From Iodobacter arcticus (GTDB taxonomy: Bacteria > Pseudomonadota > Gammaproteobacteria > Burkholderiales > Chitinibacteraceae): a DNA stretch of 64,000 nucleotides. Below are positions 18,431 through 26,818 of this stretch, piece by piece. The notes beneath the pieces were generated by a model. The model had not been told where the DNA came from, made no database searches, and saw only the letters and a program-made list of their open reading frames with translations. The stretch covers positions 1-64,000 of the forward strand of contig NZ_JBHTBQ010000018.1 in the NCBI RefSeq assembly GCF_042664895.1. The letters run 5' to 3'. Position 1 is the stretch's first letter. Each line of letters starts with the position of its first letter. Made by a program: the position numbers and the translations under genes.

Positions 18431-19360
18431 ATGAAAACAATACTCCCACCCGATGCCTTGCTCGCCTTCGATGCCCTCGCACGCGCAGGCAGTTTTACTG
18501 CTGCTGCCGATCAGCTAGGCTGCACTAAAAGCCATGTAAGCCAGAGTGTAAAGCGCTTAGAGGCTGAACTTGCCACCGTTTTGGTATTCAGAACCACGCG
18601 CCGAGTCACGCTTACCGAAGCGGGCATGCGGCTTGCCGCGCACGCAGCCACCCTGCGTGAAATGCTGCAGCAATCAAGGCTGGAAATCGAAAGCTTACAA
18701 GCCAAGGTAGAGGGGCCGCTACGCATCAGTGCTACGCAAACTTTTGGCCAAGTGATACTTTCACCCATCCTGGCTGAATTCAGCTTGCAATACCCCTGTT
18801 TACGTATCGAATTAGATACGGATCACCGACTCAAAAATCCTGCCGCAGAGGGTATCGATTTTTGCATCCGCACACGTTCAGTGGGTGATGAAAACTTAGT
18901 GGCAAGGCATTTGGGGCTTTCCCAGAACCGGGCTTACGCTTCCCCCAATTATTTAGCGCAAGCTGGGCGCTTGGAGCACCCTTGTGATTTAACATCTCAT
19001 CGCGTTTTATTTGAGCTTGATCAGGAGCAAACAGGCAGCTGGCTACTGGAATGCGAAGGGAAAATAGCGCAAGTAGAATTACATAGCTCATTATTAATAG
19101 ATAGCCTTGCCAGCATAGCGAGCGCAACGGTAGCTGGCTATGGCGTTGCTCTACTCCCCAGCTATGCAGCCACCCCTTATATCCAGCAAGGCTTGCTACA
19201 GGAAGTGCTACCTGGCTGGCTGCAGGCACCCTGCCCTTTTTTCTTGGTCTATCCCTACCGCCACCCGCTGCCCAAGAAATATGAGGCCTTTATCCAATTT
19301 GTCGTGCCAAGAATTCAAGCCCACCTACAACGTTCTTTAGATGAGGTTACTTCTGAGTGA
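18431..19360 (+). CDS. LysR-family transcriptional regulator
   Basis: A 309-residue regulator with a winged helix-turn-helix at residues ~5-65 (LLAFDALARAGSFTAAADQL, then CTKSHVSQSVKRLEAEL). An effector-binding domain from ~90 starts at PLRISATQTFG. It belongs to the large one-domain-plus-sensor LysR type that acts as a tetramer. The ATG at 18431 is chosen over an in-frame TTG two codons earlier. The divergent small ORF is a candidate target. The ligand is unknown. A terminator at 19374-19413 follows. Confidence 0.9.
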   Translation: MKTILPPDALLAFDALARAGSFTAAADQLGCTKSHVSQSVKRLEAELATVLVFRTTRRVTLTEAGMRLAAHAATLREMLQQSRLEIESLQAKVEGPLRISATQTFGQVILSPILAEFSLQYPCLRIELDTDHRLKNPAAEGIDFCIRTRSVGDENLVARHLGLSQNRAYASPNYLAQAGRLEHPCDLTSHRVLFELDQEQTGSWLLECEGKIAQVELHSSLLIDSLASIASATVAGYGVALLPSYAATPYIQQGLLQEVLPGWLQAPCPFFLVYPYRHPLPKKYEAFIQFVVPRIQAHLQRSLDEVTSE

Positions 19361-19373
19361 AGAATCGCAGACA

Positions 19374-19413
19374 TAAAAAAACCACCCAGCCGATAAGGAA
19401 GAGTGGTTTTTTA
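19374..19413. terminator. Bidirectional terminator between lysR-type gene and tRNA cluster
   Basis: Arms AAAAAAACCAC and GTGGTTTTTT are separated by about 17 bases. An A-run/T-run on each side lets it end both the LysR gene (+) and the minus-strand tRNA transcript. Confidence 0.7.
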
Positions 19414-19437
19414 TACAGTATGCAATCTTGCAATACT

Positions 19438-19512
19438 TGGCGATCCCACGGGGAATCGAACCCCGGCCGCCGCCGTGAAAGGGCAGTGTTCTAACCGCTA
19501 AACTATGGGATC
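19438..19512 (-). tRNA. tRNA-Glu(TTC), copy 1
   Basis: A 75-base cloverleaf including an encoded CCA. The acceptor arms GATCCCA/TGGGATC pair, and the anticodon loop CTTTCAC gives TTC (Glu). The T-loop GTTCGATTC is normal. It is the last tRNA of the minus-strand cluster. Confidence 0.95.
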
Positions 19513-19562
19513 GTACTTTTAATACTATTTAATATTGCTGAAAACTAATCAGACAAACTAAA

Positions 19563-19639
19563 TGGTGCGGCTGAAGAGATTCGAACTCCTGACCCTCTGG
19601 TTCGTAGCCAGATACTCTATCCAACTGAGCTACAGCCGC
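19563..19639 (-). tRNA. tRNA-Arg(ACG), copy 1
   Basis: A 77-base tRNA with encoded CCA. The acceptor is GCGGCTG/CAGCCGC and the anticodon loop CTACGAA gives ACG (Arg CGN, A34 expected to become inosine). It is identical to the other two Arg copies in this cluster. Confidence 0.95.
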
Positions 19640-19671
19640 AACGTTACTACTTTATAACCAAAACTAAATCT

Positions 19672-19746
19672 TGGCGATCCCACGGGGAATCGAACCCCGG
19701 CCGCCGCCGTGAAAGGGCAGTGTTCTAACCGCTAAACTATGGGATC
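19672..19746 (-). tRNA. tRNA-Glu(TTC), copy 2
   Basis: Identical in sequence to Glu copies 1 and 3, with anticodon TTC and encoded CCA. It lies 32 bases from Arg copy 1 and 18 bases from Arg copy 2. Confidence 0.95.
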
Positions 19747-19764
19747 GTACTTTTAAAACTTAAC

Positions 19765-19841
19765 TGGTGCGGCTGAAGAGATTCGAACTCCTGACCCTCT
19801 GGTTCGTAGCCAGATACTCTATCCAACTGAGCTACAGCCGC
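19765..19841 (-). tRNA. tRNA-Arg(ACG), copy 2
   Basis: Same 77-base sequence as Arg copies 1 and 3. It is the first tRNA after a terminator-like hairpin (19860-19882) when read on the minus strand. Confidence 0.95.
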
Positions 19842-19859
19842 AACTTACACTGAGGAAAT

Positions 19860-19882
19860 AAAAAAGCCGGCTTAGCCGGCCT
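19860..19882 (-). terminator. Terminator-like hairpin inside the tRNA cluster
   Basis: On the minus strand GCCGGC-TAA-GCCGGC is followed directly by six T residues, the form of an intrinsic terminator. It lies between Glu copy 3 and Arg copy 2. It should reduce transcription of the four downstream tRNAs unless they are read through or made from another promoter. Confidence 0.65.
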
Positions 19883-19915
19883 AATCATTCCGAACTTACT
19901 TTACATACTAAATTC

Positions 19916-19990
19916 TGGCGATCCCACGGGGAATCGAACCCCGGCCGCCGCCGTGAAAGGGCAGTGTTCTAACCGCTAAACTATGGGATC
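19916..19990 (-). tRNA. tRNA-Glu(TTC), copy 3
   Basis: Identical to Glu copies 1 and 2. The 50-base spacer to Arg copy 3 differs by only one base from the spacer between Glu copy 1 and Arg copy 1, showing recent duplication of the whole Arg-Glu unit. Confidence 0.95.
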
Positions 19991-20040
19991 GTACTTTTAA
20001 TACTATTTAGTATTGCTGAAAACTAATCAGACAAACTAAA

Positions 20041-20117
20041 TGGTGCGGCTGAAGAGATTCGAACTCCTGACCCTCTGGTTCGTAGCCAGATACTCTATCC
20101 AACTGAGCTACAGCCGC
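20041..20117 (-). tRNA. tRNA-Arg(ACG), copy 3
   Basis: Same sequence as the other Arg(ACG) copies, with encoded CCA. It follows tRNA-Ser by 8 bases in the transcript. Confidence 0.95.
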
Positions 20118-20125
20118 AATATGCT

Positions 20126-20218
20126 TGGCGGAGAGCAAGGGATTCGAACCCTCGATACAGGTTTTGCCCGTATGCTCCCTTAGCAGGGGAGTGCCTTCGA
20201 CCACTCGGCCAACTCTCC
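20126..20218 (-). tRNA. tRNA-Ser(GCT)
   Basis: A 93-base class II tRNA with a long variable arm and encoded CCA. The acceptor is GGAGAGT/GCTCTCC with one G-T pair, and the anticodon loop CTGCTAA gives GCT (Ser AGC/AGT). It is the first gene of the minus-strand cluster, just after the promoter at 20232-20260. Confidence 0.95.
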
Positions 20219-20231
20219 GTCAAGGACCCGA

Positions 20232-20260
20232 ATACTACGCAAACGCCGGTAGGGCGTCAA
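20232..20260 (-). promoter_or_regulatory. Promoter of the Ser-Arg-Glu tRNA operon
   Basis: On the minus strand TTGACG and TAGTAT are separated by exactly 17 bases, ending 13 bases before tRNA-Ser. A sigma-70 box pair at this spacing and position is convincing. Confidence 0.75.
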
Positions 20261-20353
20261 TCGCTAATCTGCAATTAATTTAAGTTTTTAACACGTTTTC
20301 TTATATGCCTGCATCAAGCACTCGCTAGCGCTCTGTTTTGTAAGGATAAATAC

Positions 20354-20391
20354 AAAAGGGGTACAGAATATAAAATTCTGCACCCCTTTAA
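20354..20391 (-). terminator. Intrinsic terminator after lysC
   Basis: On the minus strand the near-perfect stem AAAGGGGTGCAGAAT / ATTCTGTACCCCTTT is followed by TTGTATTT. It lies about 75 bases past the lysC stop. Confidence 0.65.
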
Positions 20392-20467
20392 AAAACCATC
20401 AATTCTCATAAAAAACGCAGCACACTTTGTTTTAAAACAGAATCAGATGCTTTTTAATAAAGCCAAT

Positions 20468-21694
20468 TTATTGAATCGCATCCAAACCAAACGCTTTATG
20501 CAGCACGCGCACGGCGAGTTCCAGATACTTTTCATCAACCACAACCGAGATTTTAATCTCGGAAGTTGAAATCATTTGAATATTGATGCCTTCTTCGGCC
20601 AGCGTTCTGAACATCGTCGACGCCACCCCCACATGCGAGCGCATGCCCACGCCCACAATCGATACTTTACAGATTTTATCGTCGCCATTGATCTGGCGAG
20701 CGCTGATCTGGCTTTGTGCACCTTCTAGTACTTTAATCGCACGGCCCAAATCATTTTTAGGCACGGTAAAGGAGAAATCGGTTGTGCCGTCTTGGCCCAC
20801 GTTTTGGATGATCATATCAACGTCGATATTGGCATCCGCCACTGGGCCTAAAATCTGATAGGCAATGCCCGGTTTATCTGGCACGCCAATCACATTGATA
20901 CGGGCTTCATCACGATTAAACGCAATGCCGGAGATAACGGGTTTTTCCATCTTGCTGTCTTCCTCGAAGGTAATCAGCGTGCCCTCGCCTTCTTCCTGAA
21001 AAGAAGACAAAACACGTAACTTCACATTGTATTTACCGGCAAATTCAACCGAACGAGTCTGCAATACCTTTGAGCCCAAGCTGGCCATTTCCAGCATCTC
21101 TTCAAAAGTAATGGTGGTCAGCTTGCGTGCTTCAGGCACCACGCGTGGATCGGTTGTGTAAACGCCATCCACATCAGTATAGATCTGGCACTCGTCAGCC
21201 TTCAGTGCTGCGGCCAACGCCACACCCGTGGTATCCGAACCACCGCGACCTAGCGTCGTGATATTGCCTTCTGCATCTACGCCTTGAAAACCCGCGACAA
21301 TCACTACTTTGCCCGCGGCCAAATCGCTGCGCATTGCACCATCGTCAATATGCTGGATACGCGCCTTGGTGTGCGCGCTGTCGGTCAGGATCTTGACCTG
21401 ACCACCAGTGTAGCTCACTGCATCAACGCCGATTTCTTTCAGCGCCATAGCCAGTAGGCCAATAGTGACCTGCTCACCGGTAGAGACAATGACATCCAAT
21501 TCACGAGGATCTGGATTGGCCTGAATTTCCTTGGCCAGTGCGATCAGCTTATTGGTTTCGCCGGACATCGCAGAAACAGCAACGACAATATCGTGCCCTT
21601 CTGCTTTGAATTTAGCCACGCGGCGAGCCACGTTTTTAATCCGCTCGGTAGTGCCTACCGAGGTGCCGCCATATTTCTGGACAATCAATGCCAT
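20468..21694 (-). CDS. lysC: Aspartate kinase (monofunctional, ACT-regulated)
   Basis: A 408-residue enzyme that phosphorylates aspartate, the first step to Lys, Thr, Met and diaminopimelate. The N-terminal kinase starts MALIVQKYGGTSVG and contains LGRGGSDTTGVALAAAL and YTDVDGVYTTDPR. Two ACT domains (from ~265) carry VPDKPGIAYQILG and VGVGMRSHVGVASTMF, the sites for feedback control by end products. This ~400-residue form is the usual betaproteobacterial aspartokinase, often alpha/beta with an internal start. A gap of 327 bp separates it from alr. Confidence 0.97.
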   Translation of the reverse strand: MALIVQKYGGTSVGTTERIKNVARRVAKFKAEGHDIVVAVSAMSGETNKLIALAKEIQANPDPRELDVIVSTGEQVTIGLLAMALKEIGVDAVSYTGGQVKILTDSAHTKARIQHIDDGAMRSDLAAGKVVIVAGFQGVDAEGNITTLGRGGSDTTGVALAAALKADECQIYTDVDGVYTTDPRVVPEARKLTTITFEEMLEMASLGSKVLQTRSVEFAGKYNVKLRVLSSFQEEGEGTLITFEEDSKMEKPVISGIAFNRDEARINVIGVPDKPGIAYQILGPVADANIDVDMIIQNVGQDGTTDFSFTVPKNDLGRAIKVLEGAQSQISARQINGDDKICKVSIVGVGMRSHVGVASTMFRTLAEEGINIQMISTSEIKISVVVDEKYLELAVRVLHKAFGLDAIQ

Positions 21695-21956
21695 GGATCA
21701 AACCTGCTGCTTGGGTAGGTTTTAAAAGGAAGGATCATTGTAATGAAACCCGACCATCTTTTCGAGCGAGAAAACAGTTTAAGTCATTATTTATTCATGA
21801 ATTGTTATGCTGTTTAGGCATAAACATCATCAACAAATAGTATATGTTTTAAACGCGCCACTCCAAACACTTATTCCAACGCCCAGAACAGGCTCTTTAT
21901 CTGCATAAAAGCATCTTCAAAAAACCCGCCTTAACAAAAACAAACCAACAACAAAC

Positions 21957-21989
21957 GCAAAACAGCAGCACATGTAGCTGCTGTTTTGC
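21957..21989 (-). terminator. Terminator after alr
   Basis: The perfect 13-bp stem GCAAAACAGCAGC / GCTGCTGTTTTGC with a 7-base loop lies 33 bases past the alr stop. On the minus strand it is followed by GTTTGTTGTT, a fairly T-rich tail. The rest of the 327-bp alr-lysC space holds no recognisable gene. Confidence 0.65.
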
Positions 21990-22021
21990 GCTTTCTTATC
22001 GAATTGTTATTGATAGACTAT

Positions 22022-23095
22022 TTAAAACTCAACAAACACCGGCACACGAGCCGCAACCGCACACATCAATTCATAGCCAATCGTGCCAGCTGCGCTCGCG
22101 ACTTCGTCGATAGACACGTTTTTACCCCACAGCTCTACCTCGCTGCCCAGACCTGCCTCTGGTTGATCGCTTAAATCAACCGCCAGCATATCCATCGATA
22201 CGCGGCCAATCAGCCGACTGCGCACGCCATTAAGCAACACAGGTGTGCCGGTAGGCGCATGACGAGGGTAACCATCGGCATAGCCGCAAGCCACAATCCC
22301 TACCCGCATCGGCCTAGCCGCAACAAAGCCTGCCCCATACCCAACGGTATCTCCCGCTTTAAGCTCCTGTACCCCGATCACTTCAGCGCTTAAAGTCATA
22401 GCGGCTTGCAAGCCCAGCTCTGCCGCACTCTTGTTGCTAAAAGGGGAAGAACCATATAAAGAGATGCCAGGGCGTACCCATTGCCTGTGGGTTTCTGGAT
22501 AGGCCAATAATGCCGCCGAATTAGCCAAAGTCACTGGTAAATTCAAATCCGCACAGGCGGCATCAAAACGCGCACATTGTGCTGCCACGCCCTGCTCAGG
22601 GTCATCAGCGGTGGCAAAGTGCGCCATCAGGGTGATGCTGGCTACGTTGATGCACTGCTTCAGGCGCTCAACTAAAACAGAAGCGGCTTCGGCAGGAAAG
22701 CCCAAGCGGTTCATGCCGGTATTAAGCTTCAGAAAAATATGTACCGGGCGACTAAGAACCGTGCTTTCTAACCAATGAATGCCACGCTCATCATGCACCG
22801 ACAACCAAAATTCATGATGCGCACAAAGCTGCAACTCTGCTGCAGAAAAAACCCCTTCCAATAATAAAATGGGCTGCTTTACTCCCAACTCTCTTAAGGC
22901 AAGTGCAGATGGCATTTCTAAAGTAGCAAAGGCATCTGCATTGGGCAGGGCCGCCACCATATTTGCAATACCATGGCCATAAGCATTGGCCTTGATAACA
23001 GCAAAGACTTTACTGCTCGGCGCACATGCTTTTGCATGCGCATAATTAGCTGCAAGTGCCGCAGTATGAATCACAGCACGAATCGGGCGAGTCAT
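22022..23095 (-). CDS. alr: Alanine racemase
   Basis: A 357-residue PLP enzyme that makes D-alanine for peptidoglycan. It has VIKANAYGHG with the PLP-binding Lys35, FLKLNTGMNRLGF, the VRPGISLYG block, and VGYGAGFVA with the second catalytic Tyr. The C-terminal beta domain is complete (RVSMDMLAVDL, VELWG). Length is normal for the family. It stands alone between lysC and the peptide-binding protein gene. Confidence 0.97.
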   Translation of the reverse strand: MTRPIRAVIHTAALAANYAHAKACAPSSKVFAVIKANAYGHGIANMVAALPNADAFATLEMPSALALRELGVKQPILLLEGVFSAAELQLCAHHEFWLSVHDERGIHWLESTVLSRPVHIFLKLNTGMNRLGFPAEAASVLVERLKQCINVASITLMAHFATADDPEQGVAAQCARFDAACADLNLPVTLANSAALLAYPETHRQWVRPGISLYGSSPFSNKSAAELGLQAAMTLSAEVIGVQELKAGDTVGYGAGFVAARPMRVGIVACGYADGYPRHAPTGTPVLLNGVRSRLIGRVSMDMLAVDLSDQPEAGLGSEVELWGKNVSIDEVASAAGTIGYELMCAVAARVPVFVEF

Positions 23096-23382
23096 GGCAA
23101 AACCATTGCAAAGGAAAAACGCAGATTATAAACCTTGTGAAGTAAGGCTGGCGGCAAAAAACAGGTCACTAAGATGGGGATTTACTCGTACACAGAGTTC
23201 GTATTTTTAAAAACCACACATGCTTTACCTTATTACCTCAGCAAAGCACGAGTTTCTTTAGGCAAGAAGAAAGTAATATGTAATACGCAGCAAAAAAACC
23301 ATAATAATATGCAAAAAGAGTCGTTTTTAAACCATAGATAGCACGGTATTATCTAAACATCGCAACACATCGAGAATCTGCC

Positions 23383-24957
23383 ATGCGCTTGATTTCATCA
23401 CTTTTTGTCTTACTCTGGGCTGTTACCGTAGAAGCCAAGCCACTTACGGTATGCACCGAAGCCAGCCCGGATGGCTTTGATGTTGTGCAATACAATTCAC
23501 TGACCACCACCAATGCATCTGCTGATGTATTATTTAACCGATTAATCGACTACGACGCCGCTACCGGTAAGCTAGTACCTAGCCTTGCCGAGAAATGGGA
23601 AATCAGCCCAGATGGGCTGAGCTATACCTTTACCCTAAAAAAGAATGTCGCTTTTCATAGCACCGATTACTTTAAACCTACGCGCGCGCTCAATGCCGAC
23701 GATGTAGTGTTCACGTTTAATCGCATGCTAGATAGCAATCACCCTTGGCATAAGAGTGCGCCCAATGGCTATCCCCACGCACAAACTTTTCAATTACCCA
23801 AACATATCAAAGCCGTTAAAAAAATAGACGCACAAACAGTGCGCTTTGAATTAAATGCTCCCGAAGCTACTTTCTCTGCCCTGCTCACCATGGGCTTTGC
23901 CTCGATTTACTCAGCCGAATATGCCAATCAATTATTGGCGGCAGGCAAAACCAGTGATTTAAATAGTAAGCCAATCGGCACAGGGCCTTTTGTATTAAAA
24001 AGCTATCAAAAAGACAGCACGATACGCTTTGATGTTTCCAGCCAATACTTTGGCAATAAACCTAAAATCGATAAATTGATTTATGCCATTACCCCTGATG
24101 CCAGTGTACGAGTACAAAAATTAAAAGCAGGCGAATGCCAAATTGCGCTCTCACCCAAGCCACAGGATGTATTAGCGGCAAGGCAAGATAAAAGTATTCA
24201 AGTGATTGAAACACCGGCGTTCTCTACCGCCTTTATTGCTTTTAATAGCCAGCACAAACCTTTTGATAATGTAAAAGTGCGCCAAGCGCTTAATCATGCA
24301 TTTGATAAAAAAGCCTATCTAAAGCAGGTATTTGACGGCACAGCCACCGCCGCGGATGGCCCTTATCCGCCTAATACTTGGGGCTATATCAACTTAGAAG
24401 ATTACAAATATGACCCCGCTAAGGCCAAGCAATTGCTAGCTGAAGCAGGCTTTCCCAATGGATTTTCCACCACTGTCTGGATACGCCCAGCGGGTAGCAC
24501 GCTTAATCCTAATCCACGAGCTGGTGGGGAATTGCTACAAGCCGACTTAGCTAAAATCGGCGTTAAAGCCGAGCTAAAAGTGATTGAATGGGGCGAGCTG
24601 ATTAAACGCGCCAAGGCGGGCGAGCACGATATGTTATTTATGGGCTGGAGTGGCGACAATGGCGATCCAGATAATTTCTTAACGCCGCAATTTGCCTGCT
24701 CATCGGTAGAATCAGGGCTGAACTTTGCCCGCTATTGTGACCCGCAGCTGGATAAGCTCATCACTAATGGCAAAAAAACAGCCGATCAAACTGCGCGAAC
24801 CAAGCTTTATGAAACTGCACAAAAAATTATCCATGATCAAGCGCTGTGGATTCCATTAGCCCATCCTATTGCCGCGGTGCTAGCTAAGCCCAATGTCAGT
24901 GGCTATAAAATCAGCCCATTTAGCCGTCAGGACTTTAGTAATGTGATTGTGAAGTAA
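23383..24957 (+). CDS. ABC transporter substrate-binding protein, dipeptide/oligopeptide type (SBP_bac_5)
   Basis: A 524-residue periplasmic binding protein with signal peptide MRLISSLFVLLWAVTVEA. It resembles DppA/SapA: LTVCTEASPDGFDVVQYN, LAEKWEISPDGLSYTFTLK, and the family block VRQALNHAFDKKAYL. It would deliver peptides, or a related solute such as haem or an antimicrobial peptide, to an inner-membrane ABC transporter. No permease or ATPase genes lie nearby, so it is an orphan here and its partner must be elsewhere. The 287-bp upstream space shows no clear operator. Confidence 0.92.
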   Translation: MRLISSLFVLLWAVTVEAKPLTVCTEASPDGFDVVQYNSLTTTNASADVLFNRLIDYDAATGKLVPSLAEKWEISPDGLSYTFTLKKNVAFHSTDYFKPTRALNADDVVFTFNRMLDSNHPWHKSAPNGYPHAQTFQLPKHIKAVKKIDAQTVRFELNAPEATFSALLTMGFASIYSAEYANQLLAAGKTSDLNSKPIGTGPFVLKSYQKDSTIRFDVSSQYFGNKPKIDKLIYAITPDASVRVQKLKAGECQIALSPKPQDVLAARQDKSIQVIETPAFSTAFIAFNSQHKPFDNVKVRQALNHAFDKKAYLKQVFDGTATAADGPYPPNTWGYINLEDYKYDPAKAKQLLAEAGFPNGFSTTVWIRPAGSTLNPNPRAGGELLQADLAKIGVKAELKVIEWGELIKRAKAGEHDMLFMGWSGDNGDPDNFLTPQFACSSVESGLNFARYCDPQLDKLITNGKKTADQTARTKLYETAQKIIHDQALWIPLAHPIAAVLAKPNVSGYKISPFSRQDFSNVIVK

Positions 24958-24975
24958 ATACCAAGGCAGCAGCAA

Positions 24976-25181
24976 TCCTATCAACTTAAGCAAAACCAAT
25001 CGGAGTGATGCCCCCGTAGGTTGGGTTAGCGAGGTTGTTCGCCGATTTTAGGCGGGCAATCTCGCGTAACCCAACATTTAGGCTCCGAAGAATGTTTGGT
25101 CACGCGATATATCGCTGGGCGAGGTAAACCTCGCACGCAGACTGCTAACCCAACCTACGAATTCTGTTTAAGTTGATAAGA
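24976..25181. repeat. Dispersed inverted-repeat element, copy 1 (MITE/BIME-like)
   Basis: A 206-bp element bounded by imperfect inverted ends (TCCTATCAACTTAAGCA and, at the other end, TTTAAGTTGATAAGA). It has inner arms TAGGTTGGGTTAGC and GCTAACCCAACCTA, with a third GTAACCCAAC motif between. Copy 2 at 35901-36077 shares the ends and cores but differs in loops. It fills much of the 547-bp gene-free stretch 24958-25504. No ORF is present. Confidence 0.75.
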
Positions 25182-25187
25182 TGGAGC

Positions 25188-25231
25188 AATAAAGGCGATT
25201 AAAACTCGGCAAAGTTTTAATCGCCTTTATT
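25188..25231. terminator. Long perfect hairpin (possible terminator)
   Basis: Arms of 19 bp (AATAAAGGCGATTAAAACT and its complement) surround a 6-base loop. There is no U-run beyond the stem itself, so termination is plausible but not certain. It lies 7 bases after the dispersed element. Confidence 0.45.
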
Positions 25232-25347
25232 ACATGGATGAAAAGTATGTGGAGCTAGCGCTTAGTCTATAAAGACGAAGCAAGAGCGCATATCTAGCTA
25301 AATACTGGATCTATGGGCATCAAGTTAAAGGTCATGCAAAGTCACTG

Positions 25348-25418
25348 CGTAGGGCGGGTGAAACCCGCCGTTTATAAGCTTTTTAGCTATAAAGCTGGCG
25401 GGTTTCACCCGCCCTACG
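25348..25418. repeat. REP-like palindrome, GTAGGGCGGGT family, copy 1
   Basis: A 71-bp element with 22-bp perfectly complementary ends (CGTAGGGCGGGTGAAACCCGCC and its complement, 20+ bp) and a second pairing region in the loop. A diverged copy lies at 31229-31288. It could fold as a cruciform or RNA hairpin. Confidence 0.7.
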
Positions 25419-25504
25419 ATAGATACAATGCTTGAAAATGAGCGGCATGCACATAAGCTCATTAAAAGCTCGATCACTGTATTAATCTGCTGGGGAATGG
25501 TTCG

Positions 25505-25948
25505 ATGGCATTACTATTTTTTGGTAGTTTGCTGATTGTGCTGGGCTTACTAGCTGGCTGCCTCTTGCTGATTGCTCCCCTCGGTATTATAGAAATCACT
25601 CCGGGTATAGGGCTGTGGCTGCTGTTTCCTGCCTTTAGCATTGGCGGCTATATTTTGCTGCTGGTCACACCGAGCTTTGCCAGACTACGCCTGCTGTCTT
25701 TATTTTTATCCAGCTTATTACTCTTACTAGCTGCCACCGCAGCGGCCGAATTAATGCTTTATGCCAGCACGATCATGCAACCTACGGGCAGCACGCTGAT
25801 CTTATGGTATGTGTTAATGATTGCGGGCGGGCTGGGTATAGTGGCAACGGGCGCTTTTGATATTAAAAAGCTCATTTCCAAACTACGCCACCCCAAATCA
25901 GCACCACCACCACCCGCTCCGCCGATTAGCCAAAAACCCAAGCACTAA
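25505..25948 (+). CDS. Hypothetical membrane protein, four predicted membrane segments
   Basis: A 147-residue protein that I do not recognise. Hydrophobic segments lie near residues 3-25, 35-57, 63-87 and 98-117. A basic stretch (KKLISKLRHPK) and a Pro-rich cytoplasmic tail (SAPPPPAPPISQKPKH) follow. GGGGAATGG lies upstream of the ATG as a possible ribosome site. Its stop overlaps the convergent DUF455 gene by four bases. Function unknown. Confidence 0.65.
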   Translation: MALLFFGSLLIVLGLLAGCLLLIAPLGIIEITPGIGLWLLFPAFSIGGYILLLVTPSFARLRLLSLFLSSLLLLLAATAAAELMLYASTIMQPTGSTLILWYVLMIAGGLGIVATGAFDIKKLISKLRHPKSAPPPPAPPISQKPKH

Positions 25949-26730
25949 TCCAGCTGTTGCAATGCCGCCAACTCTTCCTCACTAAACCCTGCCGCCCTAC
26001 GCGCTTCTAAATTAAACGGCCCGCGCTGCTTGGCGGCTTGATATTGCAAGGCTAGTTGCTCGTAAGCTGCAATCGTGTCTAAGCCTCGCTCTTCACACAG
26101 CGCCTTGTACCAGCGATTACCAATCGCCACATGGCCCACTTCATCTCTCAAGATAATATCCAGAATCGCAGCACCTGCCTTGTCGCCTCGATGCCTGAGC
26201 CGGTCACGAATTTGCGGAGTGACATCCAAGCCCCGCGCTTCCAGAGTGCGGGGAACCAGCGCCAGCCTTGCCAGCAAATTATCCTTGGTTCTTTCTGCCA
26301 TATCCCATAAGCCGTTATGCGCCGTGAAATCGCCATAGGCGTAACCCAGCGTCAGCAGATGATCTTGCAAGAGCACAAAATGATAGGCCTCTTCACGGGC
26401 TACTTTTAGCCAATCACGGTAAAAGTCTTCGGGCTGGCCAGCAAAGCGCCAAAGAATATCGAGTGCCAAATTAATCGCATTAAATTCGATATGCGCCAAG
26501 GCATGTACCAAGGCAGCATGCCCTTCAGGTGTGCTGATTTTGCGGCGCGGCACATCCATAGGCGGCACTAGGGGCGGGCGCTCGCTCAAGCCTGGCGTTT
26601 GTTCTGTGCTGACGATCAGCTCATCACAGGCCAGTGGATGCTGATCTTCGATGGCACGCACAAGGGCGACTTTATCGCTGTGATTAGCCATTTGCAGCGC
26701 GAGCAAGGCTTGATGGCGGATTGATTTCAT
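25945..26730 (-). CDS. DUF455 family ferritin-like protein
   Basis: A 261-residue protein with a ferritin-like four-helix fold related to MiaE-type di-iron proteins. Candidate metal ligands are in LAHIEFNAINLALD, VAREEAYHFVLLQDHL and ILRDEVGHVAIGNRWY, the Glu/His pattern of the family. The ATG at 26730 is used; the frame is open to a TTG at 26775, but those extra residues are unlike the family. DUF455 proteins are widespread but their reaction is not settled; a tRNA or oxidative role is speculative. It converges with the 25505-25948 gene (4-base overlap). Confidence 0.85.
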   Translation of the reverse strand: MKSIRHQALLALQMANHSDKVALVRAIEDQHPLACDELIVSTEQTPGLSERPPLVPPMDVPRRKISTPEGHAALVHALAHIEFNAINLALDILWRFAGQPEDFYRDWLKVAREEAYHFVLLQDHLLTLGYAYGDFTAHNGLWDMAERTKDNLLARLALVPRTLEARGLDVTPQIRDRLRHRGDKAGAAILDIILRDEVGHVAIGNRWYKALCEERGLDTIAAYEQLALQYQAAKQRGPFNLEARRAAGFSEEELAALQQLD

Positions 26731-26818
26731 GGCGGGTAACGATAGGCAAAAGGCGTATTTTGGACAGTCGGGCAAGGCTTGGCAAATAGATCATCTGTGC
26801 GCCAGCCCTGAAAAAGAT

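Noticed and set aside
20007..20204. ORF across tRNA-Arg and tRNA-Ser
   Set aside because: Overlaps two certain tRNA genes.
19438..20218. Regularly spaced repeats as a CRISPR array
   Set aside because: The repeats are tRNA genes with cloverleaf pairing, encoded CCA and anticodons.
21695..21956. Lysine riboswitch before lysC
   Set aside because: No match to the conserved five-helix core was found; betaproteobacterial lysC usually lacks one.
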